This document shows positions 10,751 through 20,217 of a DNA stretch of 64,000 nucleotides, in pieces. The DNA is from Artocarpus heterophyllus (Eukaryota > Streptophyta > Magnoliopsida > Rosales > Moraceae). The translations under genes were made by a program, and so were the position numbers. The stretch is from assembly GCA_025403435.1 (NCBI GenBank), contig CM046353.1, positions 18,997,875 through 19,061,874 of the forward strand, written 5' to 3'. The notes beneath the pieces are model-generated. The model was not told where the DNA came from and searched no databases. It worked only from the letters and a program-made list of their open reading frames with translations. Within the stretch, counting starts at the first letter, position 1, and each line of letters opens with the position of its first letter.

Positions 10751-10760
10751 TATTTAAATA
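10751..10760 (-). promoter_or_regulatory. Pregenomic-RNA TATA box, unit R1
   Basis: TATTTAAATA on the minus strand occupies the same place as the F box, upstream of an AATAAA at 10683-10688. It points toward the inverted-repeat loop, convergent with the F promoter. Confidence 0.65.
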
Positions 10761-10888
10761 GATTACAAACCAGAGAATTGAGTGGACACGTGGTTCATTT
10801 TACAGATAAGACTACACACCGAAAGTAAAATCACACTGAAAACAATGTGGACTAGTAGTCCTTACAAACTTTTCTAAAAGAGTAAAGC

Positions 10889-12015
10889 TTAGTCAGTGTC
10901 ACAGCTGTCTTCCAGCCAAGAGTTTTCCTTTGCCAGCTCTCGTAAGGCTTCGTCGATTTCATCCTCATCTATGGGAGGATACGCGTTGTAACAAAACCAG
11001 AGGAGTTGTTGAGTGGAGGGTTGAGTGGCAGTTAGGTTGTCAAAGAGGTAGGGCTCATTGAGAAGATAAGGATCTTGAGAATCCTGAAAAGCTGGATTCT
11101 TGTAAAGCAGGACACCTTCAGTGTCAGTTGGAGTGTAAAGTGTTAGGCTGTGCTTGGTTGGGTCATCCTTGTCTATGGTAGTGCCAGAATATACTTTTAA
11201 AGCCTTTTTAATTTTTTTCGCAAATACTGGAGGAAATTGTTCTCAAGGAGCATCTTGGTCTGCCTGGGCCAGATCTGGTCAAAAATAGACTGGTTCTTGA
11301 TGAACAGTGTTTTTTGAATTTCTCGCTGGACACTACTGGTGCGTTCGAGGGGTTCTTCACTGGAAGCAAAAACTTTGATGGATGGGTTGGTCAGGATGGT
11401 ACCTTCTGGAGTGAGCTTTCCTGCGAGAGTTATGAACAAGACTGTGTAGCAATGGAGAGGAATGATTGCCTAGGACTCTTTGGGCTTGCATGGGCATAGG
11501 AATGCTTGTCTGTATCATTTTATTTTTTCCCACTCAATGGTGAGAAGGGTGTCCCATTGTTCAAGAGGGGCGAACCACTGTAAGACCTGCATCTGGGTCT
11601 TGTATGCTGCTTCAAAGTCATCTTTGTCTAGATAGGCACGAATTGATGTGCATGTGGCGATGGCTTGAATTTCTACAGCAATTGTTAACACGCTGGACAA
11701 GTACAAGAAAAAATGGGCTAGAGGCCTGGGCATAAACAGGATGTCCCTAAAAGGTATGACCTTTAAGAAGGGGTATTCTGGATGTATGCCAAGATCATGG
11801 TACATTGAAGGGCCATGTTTTTTGATGATTTGGTTCTATATAAACAGTGCACGTTTTGTGGCCTTTTCTTTGGAATTTTTCCCTTGGAGGATAATGGGGG
11901 CATCTCTGGGAAAGAGGGCTTGTGGCCTTAATCCTGATTGGGAAGAGGAGGGTTCAATTAGGAAGATGTAAGGAATGGACGTGGTTTGTTTGGATCTTTG
12001 GGCAATGAGATTTAT
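10889..12015 (-). pseudogene. C-terminal extension of the caulimovirid polyprotein, unit R1
   Basis: The segment starts directly after the LSRPS end of RNase H without a stop, confirming that the extension is fused to RH. It matches F through EYPF, PRPLAHFFLYLSSVLTIAVEIQAIATC, a WFAPLEQWDTLL stretch and LAGKLTPEGTILTNPS. Interruptions include a TAG after -RALFI- at about 11,833 and frameshifts near 11,500 and 11,200. The function is unknown. The TAA at 10889-10891 is the natural end, shared with F and R2. Confidence 0.65.
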
Positions 12016-12240
12016 AGAGGGTCTAGAAAGGTAGTCAGGGATTACATTGTCTTTTCCTTTGATGTGTTTAATATCAAAAGAAAATTGGTCAAACCATACT
12101 GCTAACCTGATCAATTGAGCATTTATGATTTTATTAGCTTTAAGCTTGATCATGCCCGTGGCTACTACTGAGCATTTATGGTTCAATGAGTCCTTGTTTC
12201 TGCAGCTCTTGACATTCAGCAAGGGCCATTTTTTGATGCT
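12016..12240 (-). pseudogene. RNase H stub at the R1 deletion junction
   Basis: Only the last part of RNase H (VATGMIKLKAN…IRLAVWFDQFSFDIKHIKGKDN-IPDYLSRPS) survives. It is joined at about 12,172-12,181 to the segment that normally precedes the RT fingers (MNLEHQKMA…KDSLN). About 8 bp of filler (catttatg) lies at the join. Measured on R2, the missing piece spans about 17,937-18,951, so the polymerase active site is gone. Confidence 0.8.
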
Positions 12241-12399
12241 CTAGATTCATGCCGGGGTGGCTGGCTTCGGTAGGATTCACATCTTCATTTTGCTTGAAAG
12301 GGAGAGAAATAAAAAATTCCTCTCGAGTCCAAAGAGGATGAGAGCATTTGGTGAGAAACTCAGCATATGTTGTTGCACAAGAATGGATTCCTAAGTTTT

Positions 12400-12960
12400 G
12401 AAATAGGATTTGTAGGCAAATTTGGTTGGCAAAATTCTCAGACCTTGTTTCTTGTTGTAAAGATCAAAATCAATGATAAGGTCTTTACCAAGAAGCTTTG
12501 AAGCGATAACCTGATGATTAACGGAGTAATCAGGAAAGAATTGAAGAAAGACAGCATTATTGGTTGCCTGGAAGAATTACTTCTTTTCTTGCAAATATTG
12601 TGGAGGAAGAATGTCAGGATTCATCATGGTATAAGAGGCTCCAATGTCAAAGAATGTTGCAACCTTGATAGGCCGAGAGTACTTTGAGGGAACAAGATGC
12701 ATGGAGATTACTGGAACTGGTTGAGTGAGATAGAAGGAATGTATCTGGTATTGCTAGGGTGTCTCAATTTGTTCAAATGCATAGAGAGAATAAGATGTAG
12801 GCTCATCATCAAGAGAGAAGACAGACTCAATATCATTTTCTGATAAAGAGATACCTGTGAGGTTTTCGATATGAGTGATGAGCTTAGTCGTTTTGCTTTG
12901 AGGACAGTTCTTTGCAAAGTGACATTTCTTTCTGGATTTGTAGCAGCGATCAGTAGTCTT
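12400..12960 (-). pseudogene. Caulimovirid zinc knuckle and protease, unit R1
   Basis: The knuckle reads CYKSRKKCHFAKNC, so the second Cys is Ser. The protease active site reads D-I-G-A instead of D-T-G-A (codons near 12,643-12,654). A deletion of about 30 bp lies further downstream in the protease, near 12,545. The R1 protease therefore lost its catalytic triplet sequence, unlike F and R2. Confidence 0.75.
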
Positions 12961-14745
12961 AACAAATTTTGTCTTTTTTCAAAAGAATTTGACAAAACGT
13001 CATCGTTTGTGCTTTCGGGTTTTCCACGGTTTCGAAATGAGTTTCTTGTGCTTTCTTCAGGCCTTTGATGGATGACAAGAACAACTTTGATGGCTGGGAC
13101 ATATGATTACCAGATCTTTTCGAGAGCAGACTCGATCAAGTTGTTTGGATTATTTCAGATACTCTTGCAGGAATTTTTTTTGAGAGCACATCTTTTTGAG
13201 GGCTCGAATGGTTAGTTGGTAGAGTTCGTCGAGAGTAGTGTTGCGTAAGTCTTTTCCTACTTGGGTGAGGAGTCTTGTAGTTTCTTCGCCGAGTGGGTCT
13301 GGAATAGAAGAAAGATAAGCCTGCTTCAGATTAGGATCGTTGATGCCGCCAATTTGGTAGAACCGTTTGAAGATCCTCTTAAAGTGCTTTTCTAAATCTT
13401 TCTTTTCCATCGAGCAACACTTTATCTTGAAGAATTCAGCGCGAAGTCTTTCTGTGGTTTGGTTGTCTTGGCCGTGGAATTCATTATAAACAATTGAAAG
13501 AGCTTCTTCAATGTTTTCAAGCTGAAGTAATTGTAGTTGCCTCTAATCTCAAAGACTTTTCCACCATTCTTGGAGGATACCAGTAAATCGTGAGGCAAAG
13601 CCTAGCAAGACTGCTTTAGTTTGCATCCGAGGCTTTTGGGTTTCTAATAGAAGCCAACCCTTAAACTCTTGGAACCGAGTGTGCCACTTGTGAGGAGGAA
13701 TGTCATCAAGGGTGAAGACCTGGAATTTGGAAGGTCGAGTTGGACGATCTTCAAGAGAGGATTCATCTTGTTCTTCAACATTATAGGCCTGTGTAGTTTC
13801 AGATTGCTCGTCAGCTTCTTGAGCCATGAAATGAAGTGGATTGGTGTCATTATCTAACAAAAGTTCCTCTATATGAACTGAGTCAGAGGCTGAAGAAGAC
13901 TCTGATGAGATGTCATCTTTAGTGAGAGATTCAAAAGAACCAGAAGAATGAGCAAGATCTGATGAAGAATCTGGTTGGGTTGGCTTAACATGTTGTTGTT
14001 TGCACAAGACTTGAGAAAGTGGGTTTTGAGTCCGTTGAACCATAAGTTGGTTCTCTGCTCTTATGGGACTTTTTGATGGAATAGATGCTGCAGCTTTAGC
14101 TTTTTGACGCTTTAGCTGATCTTGTTCATCTAGTATTTGTTTGAGTCTGAGCATTGATGATGCCGCTGGTTTGGACTTGATCAATGGTTGGGGCTCTTTT
14201 GTCATGATTGTAAAACGCCATGGGGTGGTATCATCGACAGCAACTTTTAGCTTTTCTTGTCGTTGAAGATCCTCATACTGGAGCTTGAGGTTCTTCATTT
14301 CTTCTTCCTTGGTGGTGAAGAAATGCATTGGGACAGTGGATGTTCTGATGAGAAGCATCAACTAGTCATGAACTTGTTGAATTTTAGTCGATAATTGTTT
14401 GATAATGAAATTTTGGGATTAGTGAACATCAGCCGTGAGTTGTGCTGTCTAGGTTTCAATTCTTTTAAGCACCTTGTTTGGAGAGATTGAATTATGTGTT
14501 TGCCAGTTTAAAGTAGCTTCGGCCGGAGAGACTCGTTTAGTAGAGCCATCAGCTTCTCTTATGGTTGGATTGGCAATCTTGGGTTGGTGGATGATTGTAC
14601 TATTGTGGGTATGAAACTCATCTATGGGTGGAAATTCATTGTCCTATGTTGAAGACGAAGGGCTCATCATGTGGGCTTGTGCAAGCTTTGGAGCTACAGG
14701 AGTGGAGGTAGTTCTTTCATGACGTTGGAACCACTGTTGAGCGTT
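12961..14745 (-). pseudogene. Caulimovirid coat protein and acidic/coiled-coil linker, unit R1
   Basis: The long open stretch 14,361-13,549 covers the coiled-coil end, the acidic Ser-rich linker and the capsid start up to WWKSL, and ends in the same TGA as F. A second stretch, 13,410-13,150, carries FKRFYQIGGINDPNLKQAYLSSIPDPLGEE. Protein identity to F is very high over 14,215-13,549. The capsid frame is broken at the shared stop and again before the basic region near 13,000. Confidence 0.8.
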
Positions 14746-16160
14746 TATGTAACATGGGAGGATGACAGGAGGTGATGAAGACCTTTGAGAAGACCTTTGG
14801 GACCGTTGGACAGGAGGAGATCCTGGAGTGGAATCAGGAGGAGACTCATCCCAACCGGTCGGTGGTGGAAGTGGTTGACCATAATGCCCTGGAGTGAGTA
14901 TTTGACTAAATAATCAAATTTTCCAGAGGGTTGTCCGAGAGGACCAACAGTAGGATCACCTTGGAGAAACCTTTGCTTTAGCTTTTTTCCCGAACTGGGT
15001 TTTTTGGTTCGTCGAGGCCGTTGTATTGTTGTCAAGTCATCTGGTATAGTAAGACAAGTCAAACAAGAACAAACATCCCAATAACAATGATCATTAGGAG
15101 TGTTGAATGCATACACTAGGTTGCCTTGGGAGTCAAAGGACTCTACATCAATAGGTGGAGTGGGGAGGTTGGCCATCATATATTGAGTGGTAAAATAACT
15201 AGAGGAGGAGGAGTCTTCCTTGCGATCAAAAGTGATCTCAGTGCTCCCGTCTGCAAGGCACTTGTAATGAGGCTTCTTCATATGGATAAGAGGAGGAGTC
15301 TGTTGTATCTTCTCGTAATTTGTAATCCACGAACTTAGAAGTATTTTGTACAATTCTTCCGTAGAGATTTGCCGGGGAATATAGGTACAGGTAGGAACTT
15401 GATCAGAATCAACCTTGATCATTAATGCATCAGCCGTCACAAGAAGGGCTAAGTCGAGTGCGTGATCTTGCAGTCGATATGCCATTTGGCAATGAAGAGT
15501 TGAGCCGATTGAATTTGGATCTTGATTAATGCCGATAATTTGGATCTGGACTTATAGTGCATCAAGGAGGCGTTTATCTTCCAAAGACATGTTGAAGTTG
15601 GGGAACAACGTGACGATCACTGTTCTTGAGTTCAATGTAGCCTCAATTGTTGCGATGCTGGCCTTCTGGTATTTCTTAAGTCGGGTGTCAAGAAGTCCGA
15701 CTCGTGTAGAAATTGGTAATCTTTTTCGAGCATGATAGGTTAGTGTAAGTCGAATGGCACCAAAGTGAATATGGGTGTACCCTTGGGATATCCATTGAAA
15801 AGGTAGCTCGTCTGGGATTTGGAGAGTCACCAACTATTCATGAGAAACTGCCAGGAGTTGACACTGGCTGAATTTTAAGGCTTGAACATACTCCTTTGGG
15901 GGTTTATACGAGGGATGAATGAGTGCTTTTATGGAGCAAGTAAAAGAACTAGTAAACTTAGTGAAGGCATGGTATGGATTTATAAGTGGAAGAAATTCAG
16001 AAGTGATTTTTCTTTCATCAGGGATGTACGAGATTTCATATAAAAAGTCTAATTTGGAAGAAGTAGATTTACGATGAGTGGAAGCAAGAGGTAAGGACAA
16101 CAAAGTAGATGGGGAAGAAGATTCAGATCCTGAGTTTGAAGTGATGATTGAAGATTAAAA
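14746..16160 (-). pseudogene. Caulimovirid movement protein, unit R1
   Basis: This is the only unit that keeps the movement-protein core: WISQGYTHIHFGAIRLTLTY, LLDTRLKKYQKASIATIEATLNSRT, FPNFNMSLEDKRLLDAL, then MAYRLQDHALDLALL and VPTCTYIPRQIS. These match the 30K-type plant virus movement proteins that help virus pass plasmodesmata. Two in-frame stops interrupt it (about 15,834 and 15,549). A 1-nt frameshift near 14,890 disconnects it from the linker. No ATG is visible in frame at the start near 16,160, so the natural start is unclear. Confidence 0.82.
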
Positions 16161-16183
16161 ATCTAAAGACAGACAAATAACAT

Positions 16184-16197
16184 GGCTCTGATACCAA
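16184..16197 (-). promoter_or_regulatory. tRNA-Met primer-binding site of the caulimovirid
   Basis: The minus strand reads TGGTATCAGAGCCA, complementary to the 3' end of initiator tRNA-Met, which primes first-strand synthesis in Caulimoviridae and defines genome position 1. It lies between leader (R2 side) and MP (R1 side), exactly where expected in a head-to-tail array. Confidence 0.88.
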
Positions 16198-16516
16198 CTT
16201 GGTCAGATCCACCTAAGGATCTAGAAAGATTCAAGGGTTCATATTTTTAAAACAGGGGTATACTCTTTCTCTCAACCTCACTGGCATTCTTAGAGGTTTA
16301 CGACATTATCACAGATTTACGACACACCTTAACTCAATCTTTCTAAACTTAAGGGTCTAACAAAGATGAGAACTGAGGACCATGTATCTGACTGACTCTA
16401 GACTTTCAGAAAGAGAGTTTAGAAAATCATTCTTGCAACCTGGAGATTTTATTTACTTGAGAGATTTCTTACAAGAGAGGAAAGTCTAGGTTGCCTTCTT
16501 TTTCTAAAGAAAGGCT

Positions 16517-16525
16517 GTTTAAATA
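16517..16525 (-). promoter_or_regulatory. Pregenomic-RNA TATA box, unit R2
   Basis: TATTTAAAC on the minus strand, with AATAAA at 16448-16453 downstream. This promoter points through the leader and primer site into R1, and beyond it into the opposite strand of F. Confidence 0.68.
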
Positions 16526-16653
16526 GATTACAAACCAGAGAACAGAGTGGACACGTGGTCCTTTTTACATATAAGATTACACACCAAAAGTAAAATCACA
16601 CTGAAAACAAAGTGGACCAGTGGTCCTCACAAACTTTTCTAAAAGAGTAAAGC

Positions 16654-17775
16654 TTAGTCAGTGTCACAGCTGTCTTCCAGCAAAGAGTTTTCCTTTGCCA
16701 GCTCTCGTAGGGCTTCGTCGATTTCATCTTCATCCATGGGAGGACACGCATTGTAACAAAACCAGAGGAATGTTAAGTGGAGAGTTGAGTGGCAGACAGG
16801 TTGTCAAAGAGGTGGGCCTCACTGAGAAGATAAGGATCTTGGGAATCCTAAAAAGCTAGATTCTTGTAAAGCAGGACACCTTCAATGTCAGTTGGAGTAT
16901 AAAGTGTTGGGCTGTGCTGGATAGGGTCATCCTTGTCTATGGTAGTGCCATAATATATTTTTAAAGCCTTTTCAATTTTTTAAGCATATAATGGAGGAAA
17001 TTGTTCCTAAAGAGCATCTTGGTCTGTCGTGGGCCAGATCTGGTCAGGAATGGACTGGTTCTTGATGAACAGTATTTTTTGAATTTCTCGCTAGACACTA
17101 CTGGTGCGTTCGAGGGGTTCTTTACTAGAAGCAAAAACTTCGATGGGTGGGTTGGTCAGGATGGTACCTTCTAGAGTGAGCTTTCCTGTGAGGGTTATGA
17201 ACAGAACTGTGTAGTAATGGAGAGGAATGATTGCCTGGGAGTCTTATGGCTTGTATGGATATAGGAATGCTTATTTGGATCCTTTTAGTTTTTCCCATTC
17301 GATGGTGAGAAGGGTGTCCTATTGCTCAAGAGGGGCGAACCACTATAAGACCTACATCTAGGTCTTGTGTGCTGCTTCAAAGTTATTTCTGTCTAGATAG
17401 GCACGAATTGATATGCGTGTGGCGATGGCTTAAATTTCTACAGCAATTGTGAACACGCTGGACAAGTACCAGAAAAATGGGCTAGAGGCCTAGGTATAAA
17501 CAGGATATCTTTGAACGATATGACCTTTGAGAAGGGGTATTCTGGATGTATGCCAAGATCATGGAACATTGAAGGGCCATGTTTTTTGATGATTTGGTTC
17601 TGTATGAACAATGTATGTTTTGTGGCCTTTTCTTTGAGATTTTTCCCTTGGAGGATTATGGGGGCATCTCTGGGAAAGAGAGCTTGTGGCCTTAATTCTG
17701 ATTGGGAAGATGAGGGGTCCATTAGGAAGATGTAAGGAATAGATGTGGTTTGTTTGGATCTTTGAGCAATGAGAT
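16654..17775 (-). pseudogene. C-terminal extension of the caulimovirid polyprotein, unit R2
   Basis: Fused in frame to RNase H (LSRPSINLIAQRSKQ), it stays open to about 17,438 and then is broken by a frameshift near FSGTCPACSQ and later stops. The end (KENSLLEDSCDTD-like, TAA at 16654-16656) matches F and R1. The hydrophobic PRPLAH block and the acidic C-terminus are conserved. I recognise no known domain. Confidence 0.62.
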
Positions 17776-19300
17776 TTATAGAGGGTCTAGAAAGGTAGTC
17801 AGGGATTACATTGTCTTTTCCTTTGATGTGTTTAATATCAAAAGAAAATTGGTCAAACCATATTGCTAACCTGATCAGTTGAGCATTTGTGATTTTATTA
17901 GCTTTAAGCTTAATTATGCCCGTGGCTACTGCTGAGTTAGTTTTGACCAAAAAATGATGGCTGATAAGATGGAACTCAAACTTTGCAATTCCATGTTTGA
18001 TAGGAAGGAGTTCTTTGAACGTGGAATGATAGTGACGCTGTGACTCCTTAAAGCTTCCGCTTTTGTATCCATATATTTTTTTGACTTTATTTGTTCCTTC
18101 CACAAGAAGGATAGCACCCTAGTGGTGGTTACTAGCATCGGTCTAGAGGACACGTTTCCCATCAGAGGGAATCTAGAGTGGTGGCAAGTGCTGCATCACT
18201 CGTTTTAATTGCATTACAGTTGTGATGTGCTGATCTGTCCATGGTGGAGGTTCCTTTTTCAAAAGCTTAGATAGTGGATGGACGAATCTTGAGATTTTGG
18301 GGACAAAATCTCGGAGGTAATTCACGATGCCTAAGAATTGTTGGGTTTGGAGTTTTGTGAAATTCTTGTTAGGGAATTTATGTAATTCTTGGGCAATGTG
18401 GGTTAGGCTTGATAACAACCATCTTGGAAAGTCATTCCAAGGAAATCAATTTGAGTTTTCCCAATGAGCATTTTCTTTTTTGAAAGCATAATACCACGGT
18501 CTTTAGTAATTTGGGCAAATTAGGCCAAAAGTTCGAGATGGGCCTGGTAATTGGGAGAAAAAAGAAGGATGTCATCTATGTAGATGAGGGCACTGTGTAA
18601 AATCGGGCCGTAGATACGGGTCATAGCCTTTTGGAAGAGAGAGGGAGTAGTTTTGAGTCTAAAGGACATTACTGTCCATTGAAAATGATGATTTGGAATT
18701 GAGAATGCAGTTTTGGGTCGGTCTTCAGGTTTAATACCAAGTTGCCAAAAACCTGCTTTGAGGTCAAACTTTGAAAAGATTTTGGCATGGGTGAGATTAG
18801 AAAACAGGGTGTTTCTATTTGGGAGAGGGAACTTGTCATCAGCCAAAAAATGATTTAACGGCTTGTAATTGATAACTAACCGTTGTTTTCCTCGAACTTG
18901 TTCTGACTGTTTGTTGACATAAAAGACATGACACGCCTATGGTGAAGTGGTAGGTTCAATGAGTCCTTGTTTCTGCAGCTCTTGGCATTCAACAATGGCC
19001 ATTTTTTGATGCTCTGGATTCATGCCAGGGTGGCTAGCTTTGGTAGGATTCACATCTTCATTTTATTTGAAAGGGAGAAATAAAAAAATTCCTCTCGAGT
19101 CCAAAGAGGATGAGAGCATTTGGTGAGAAACTCAGCATGTGTTGTTGCACAGGAGTTTTGAACTAGCCTTTCTTTGATGGGTTGGAAGACATCTTCTGAG
19201 ACTTTGAAGAAATTAGGAATGGATTCCCAAGCTTTGAAATAGGATTTGTAGGCTAATCCGGTTAGCAAAATTCTCAGACCTTGTTTCTTGGTGTAAAGAT
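17776..19300 (-). pseudogene. Caulimovirid reverse transcriptase/RNase H, unit R2
   Basis: This is the best-preserved polymerase in the window. The stretch 18,846-18,520 reads FSKFDLKAGFWQLGI, FQWTVMSF and ALIYIDDILLFSP with the YIDD catalytic motif intact. RNase H follows in pieces at 18,418-18,173 and 18,103-17,776. Stops or shifts at about 18,520, 18,170 and 18,110 split it. The first catalytic region of RNase H (IDAS in F) is damaged by base changes near 18,120-18,150. No active enzyme is expected. Confidence 0.84.
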
Positions 19301-20217
19301 CAAAACCAATGATAAGGTATTGACCAGGAAGCTTTGAACCGATAACCTGATGATTAACGGAGCAATCAGGAAAGAATTGAAGCTTTATGGGTTTGCTTAT
19401 GAGATCAGTTCAGAAGACAACATTATTGGCTGGCTGGAAGAATTGCTTCTTTTCTTGCCACTATTGTAGAGGAAGAATGTCAAGATTCATCATGGTATAA
19501 GAGGCTCCAGTGTCAAAGAATGCTACAACCTTAATAGGTCGAGAGTACTTTGAGGGAATAAGATGCATGGAGATTACTGGAACTAGTTGAGTGAGATAGA
19601 AGGAATGCATCTGGTATTGCTGGGGTGTCTCAATTTGTTCAAATGCACAGAGAGAATCAGATGTAGGCTTATCATCAAGAGAGAAGACAGACTCAATATC
19701 ACTATCCGATAAAGAGACGCCTGTGAGGTTTTCGATATAAGTGATGAGCTTAGCCGTTTTGCCTTGAGGACAGTTCTTTGCAAAGTGACATTTCTTTCTG
19801 GATTTGTAGCAGCGATAAGTAGTCTTAACAAATTTCATCTTTTTTCAAAGGAATTTGACAAAACGTCGTCATTTGTGCTTTCGAGTTTTCCACAGTTTCT
19901 AAATGAATTGCTTGTGCTTTCTTTGAGCCTTTGATGGATGACAAGAACATCTTTGACGGCTGGGACATTTGATTACCAAATTTTTTCGAGAGCAGACTCG
20001 ATCAAGTTGTTTGGATTGTTTCAGATACTCTTGCAAGAATTTGTTTTGAGAACACATCTTTTCAAGGGCTCGAATGGTTAGTTGGTAGAGTTTGCTGAGA
20101 GTAGTGTTGCGTAAGTATTTTCCTGCTTGGGTGAGGAGTCTTGTAGTTTCTTCGTCGAGTGGGTCTGGAATAGAAGAAAGATAAAACCTGCTTCAGATTA
20201 GGATCGTTGATGCCACC
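19301..20217 (-). pseudogene. Caulimovirid coat-protein end, zinc knuckle and protease, unit R2
   Basis: Stretch 19,838-19,461 contains the knuckle (CYKSRKKCHFAKNC, second Cys replaced as in R1) and the protease with D-T-G-A intact near 19,505-19,516. Upstream coding for the CP end (-LYQLTIRAL-KMCSQ) reaches about 20,217, where the viral sequence stops. The shared knuckle change groups R1 with R2 against F. Confidence 0.78.

Larger units (their letters stand above)
10541..16197 (-). mobile_element. Endogenous caulimovirid, reverse unit R1
   Basis: On the minus strand this unit runs from the tRNA-Met primer-binding site at 16197 through MP, linker, CP, PR, an RNase H stub and the C-terminal extension to the promoter and start of the leader near 10,541. 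About 1 kb covering RT and most of RNase H is deleted at about 12,172-12,181, and about 65 bp more near 12,383. It continues without a break into R2, so R1 and R2 are head-to-tail copies of a circular genome. Confidence 0.87.
16198..20217 (-). mobile_element. Endogenous caulimovirid, reverse unit R2 (truncated in CP)
   Basis: Minus-strand order is CP end, PR, RT, RH, C-terminal extension, promoter, leader, then R1. Similarity to R1 stops abruptly inside CP at about 20,217 (R1 equivalent near 13,350). R2 keeps the RT/RH region deleted in R1. Spacing of the R1 and R2 TATA boxes (about 5.77 kb) plus the R1 deletions suggests an original genome of roughly 6.9 kb, an estimate by subtraction only. 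Confidence 0.85.

Noticed and set aside
16181..16200. Plant tRNA-Met gene
   Set aside because: Only the primer-binding complement of the tRNA 3' end is present, without cloverleaf sequence or A/B boxes.
4623..20217. A functional, infectious integrated virus
   Set aside because: Every unit has stops and frameshifts in several domains, R1 lacks RT, R2 is truncated, F lacks the MP core, and the zinc knuckle is damaged in all units.
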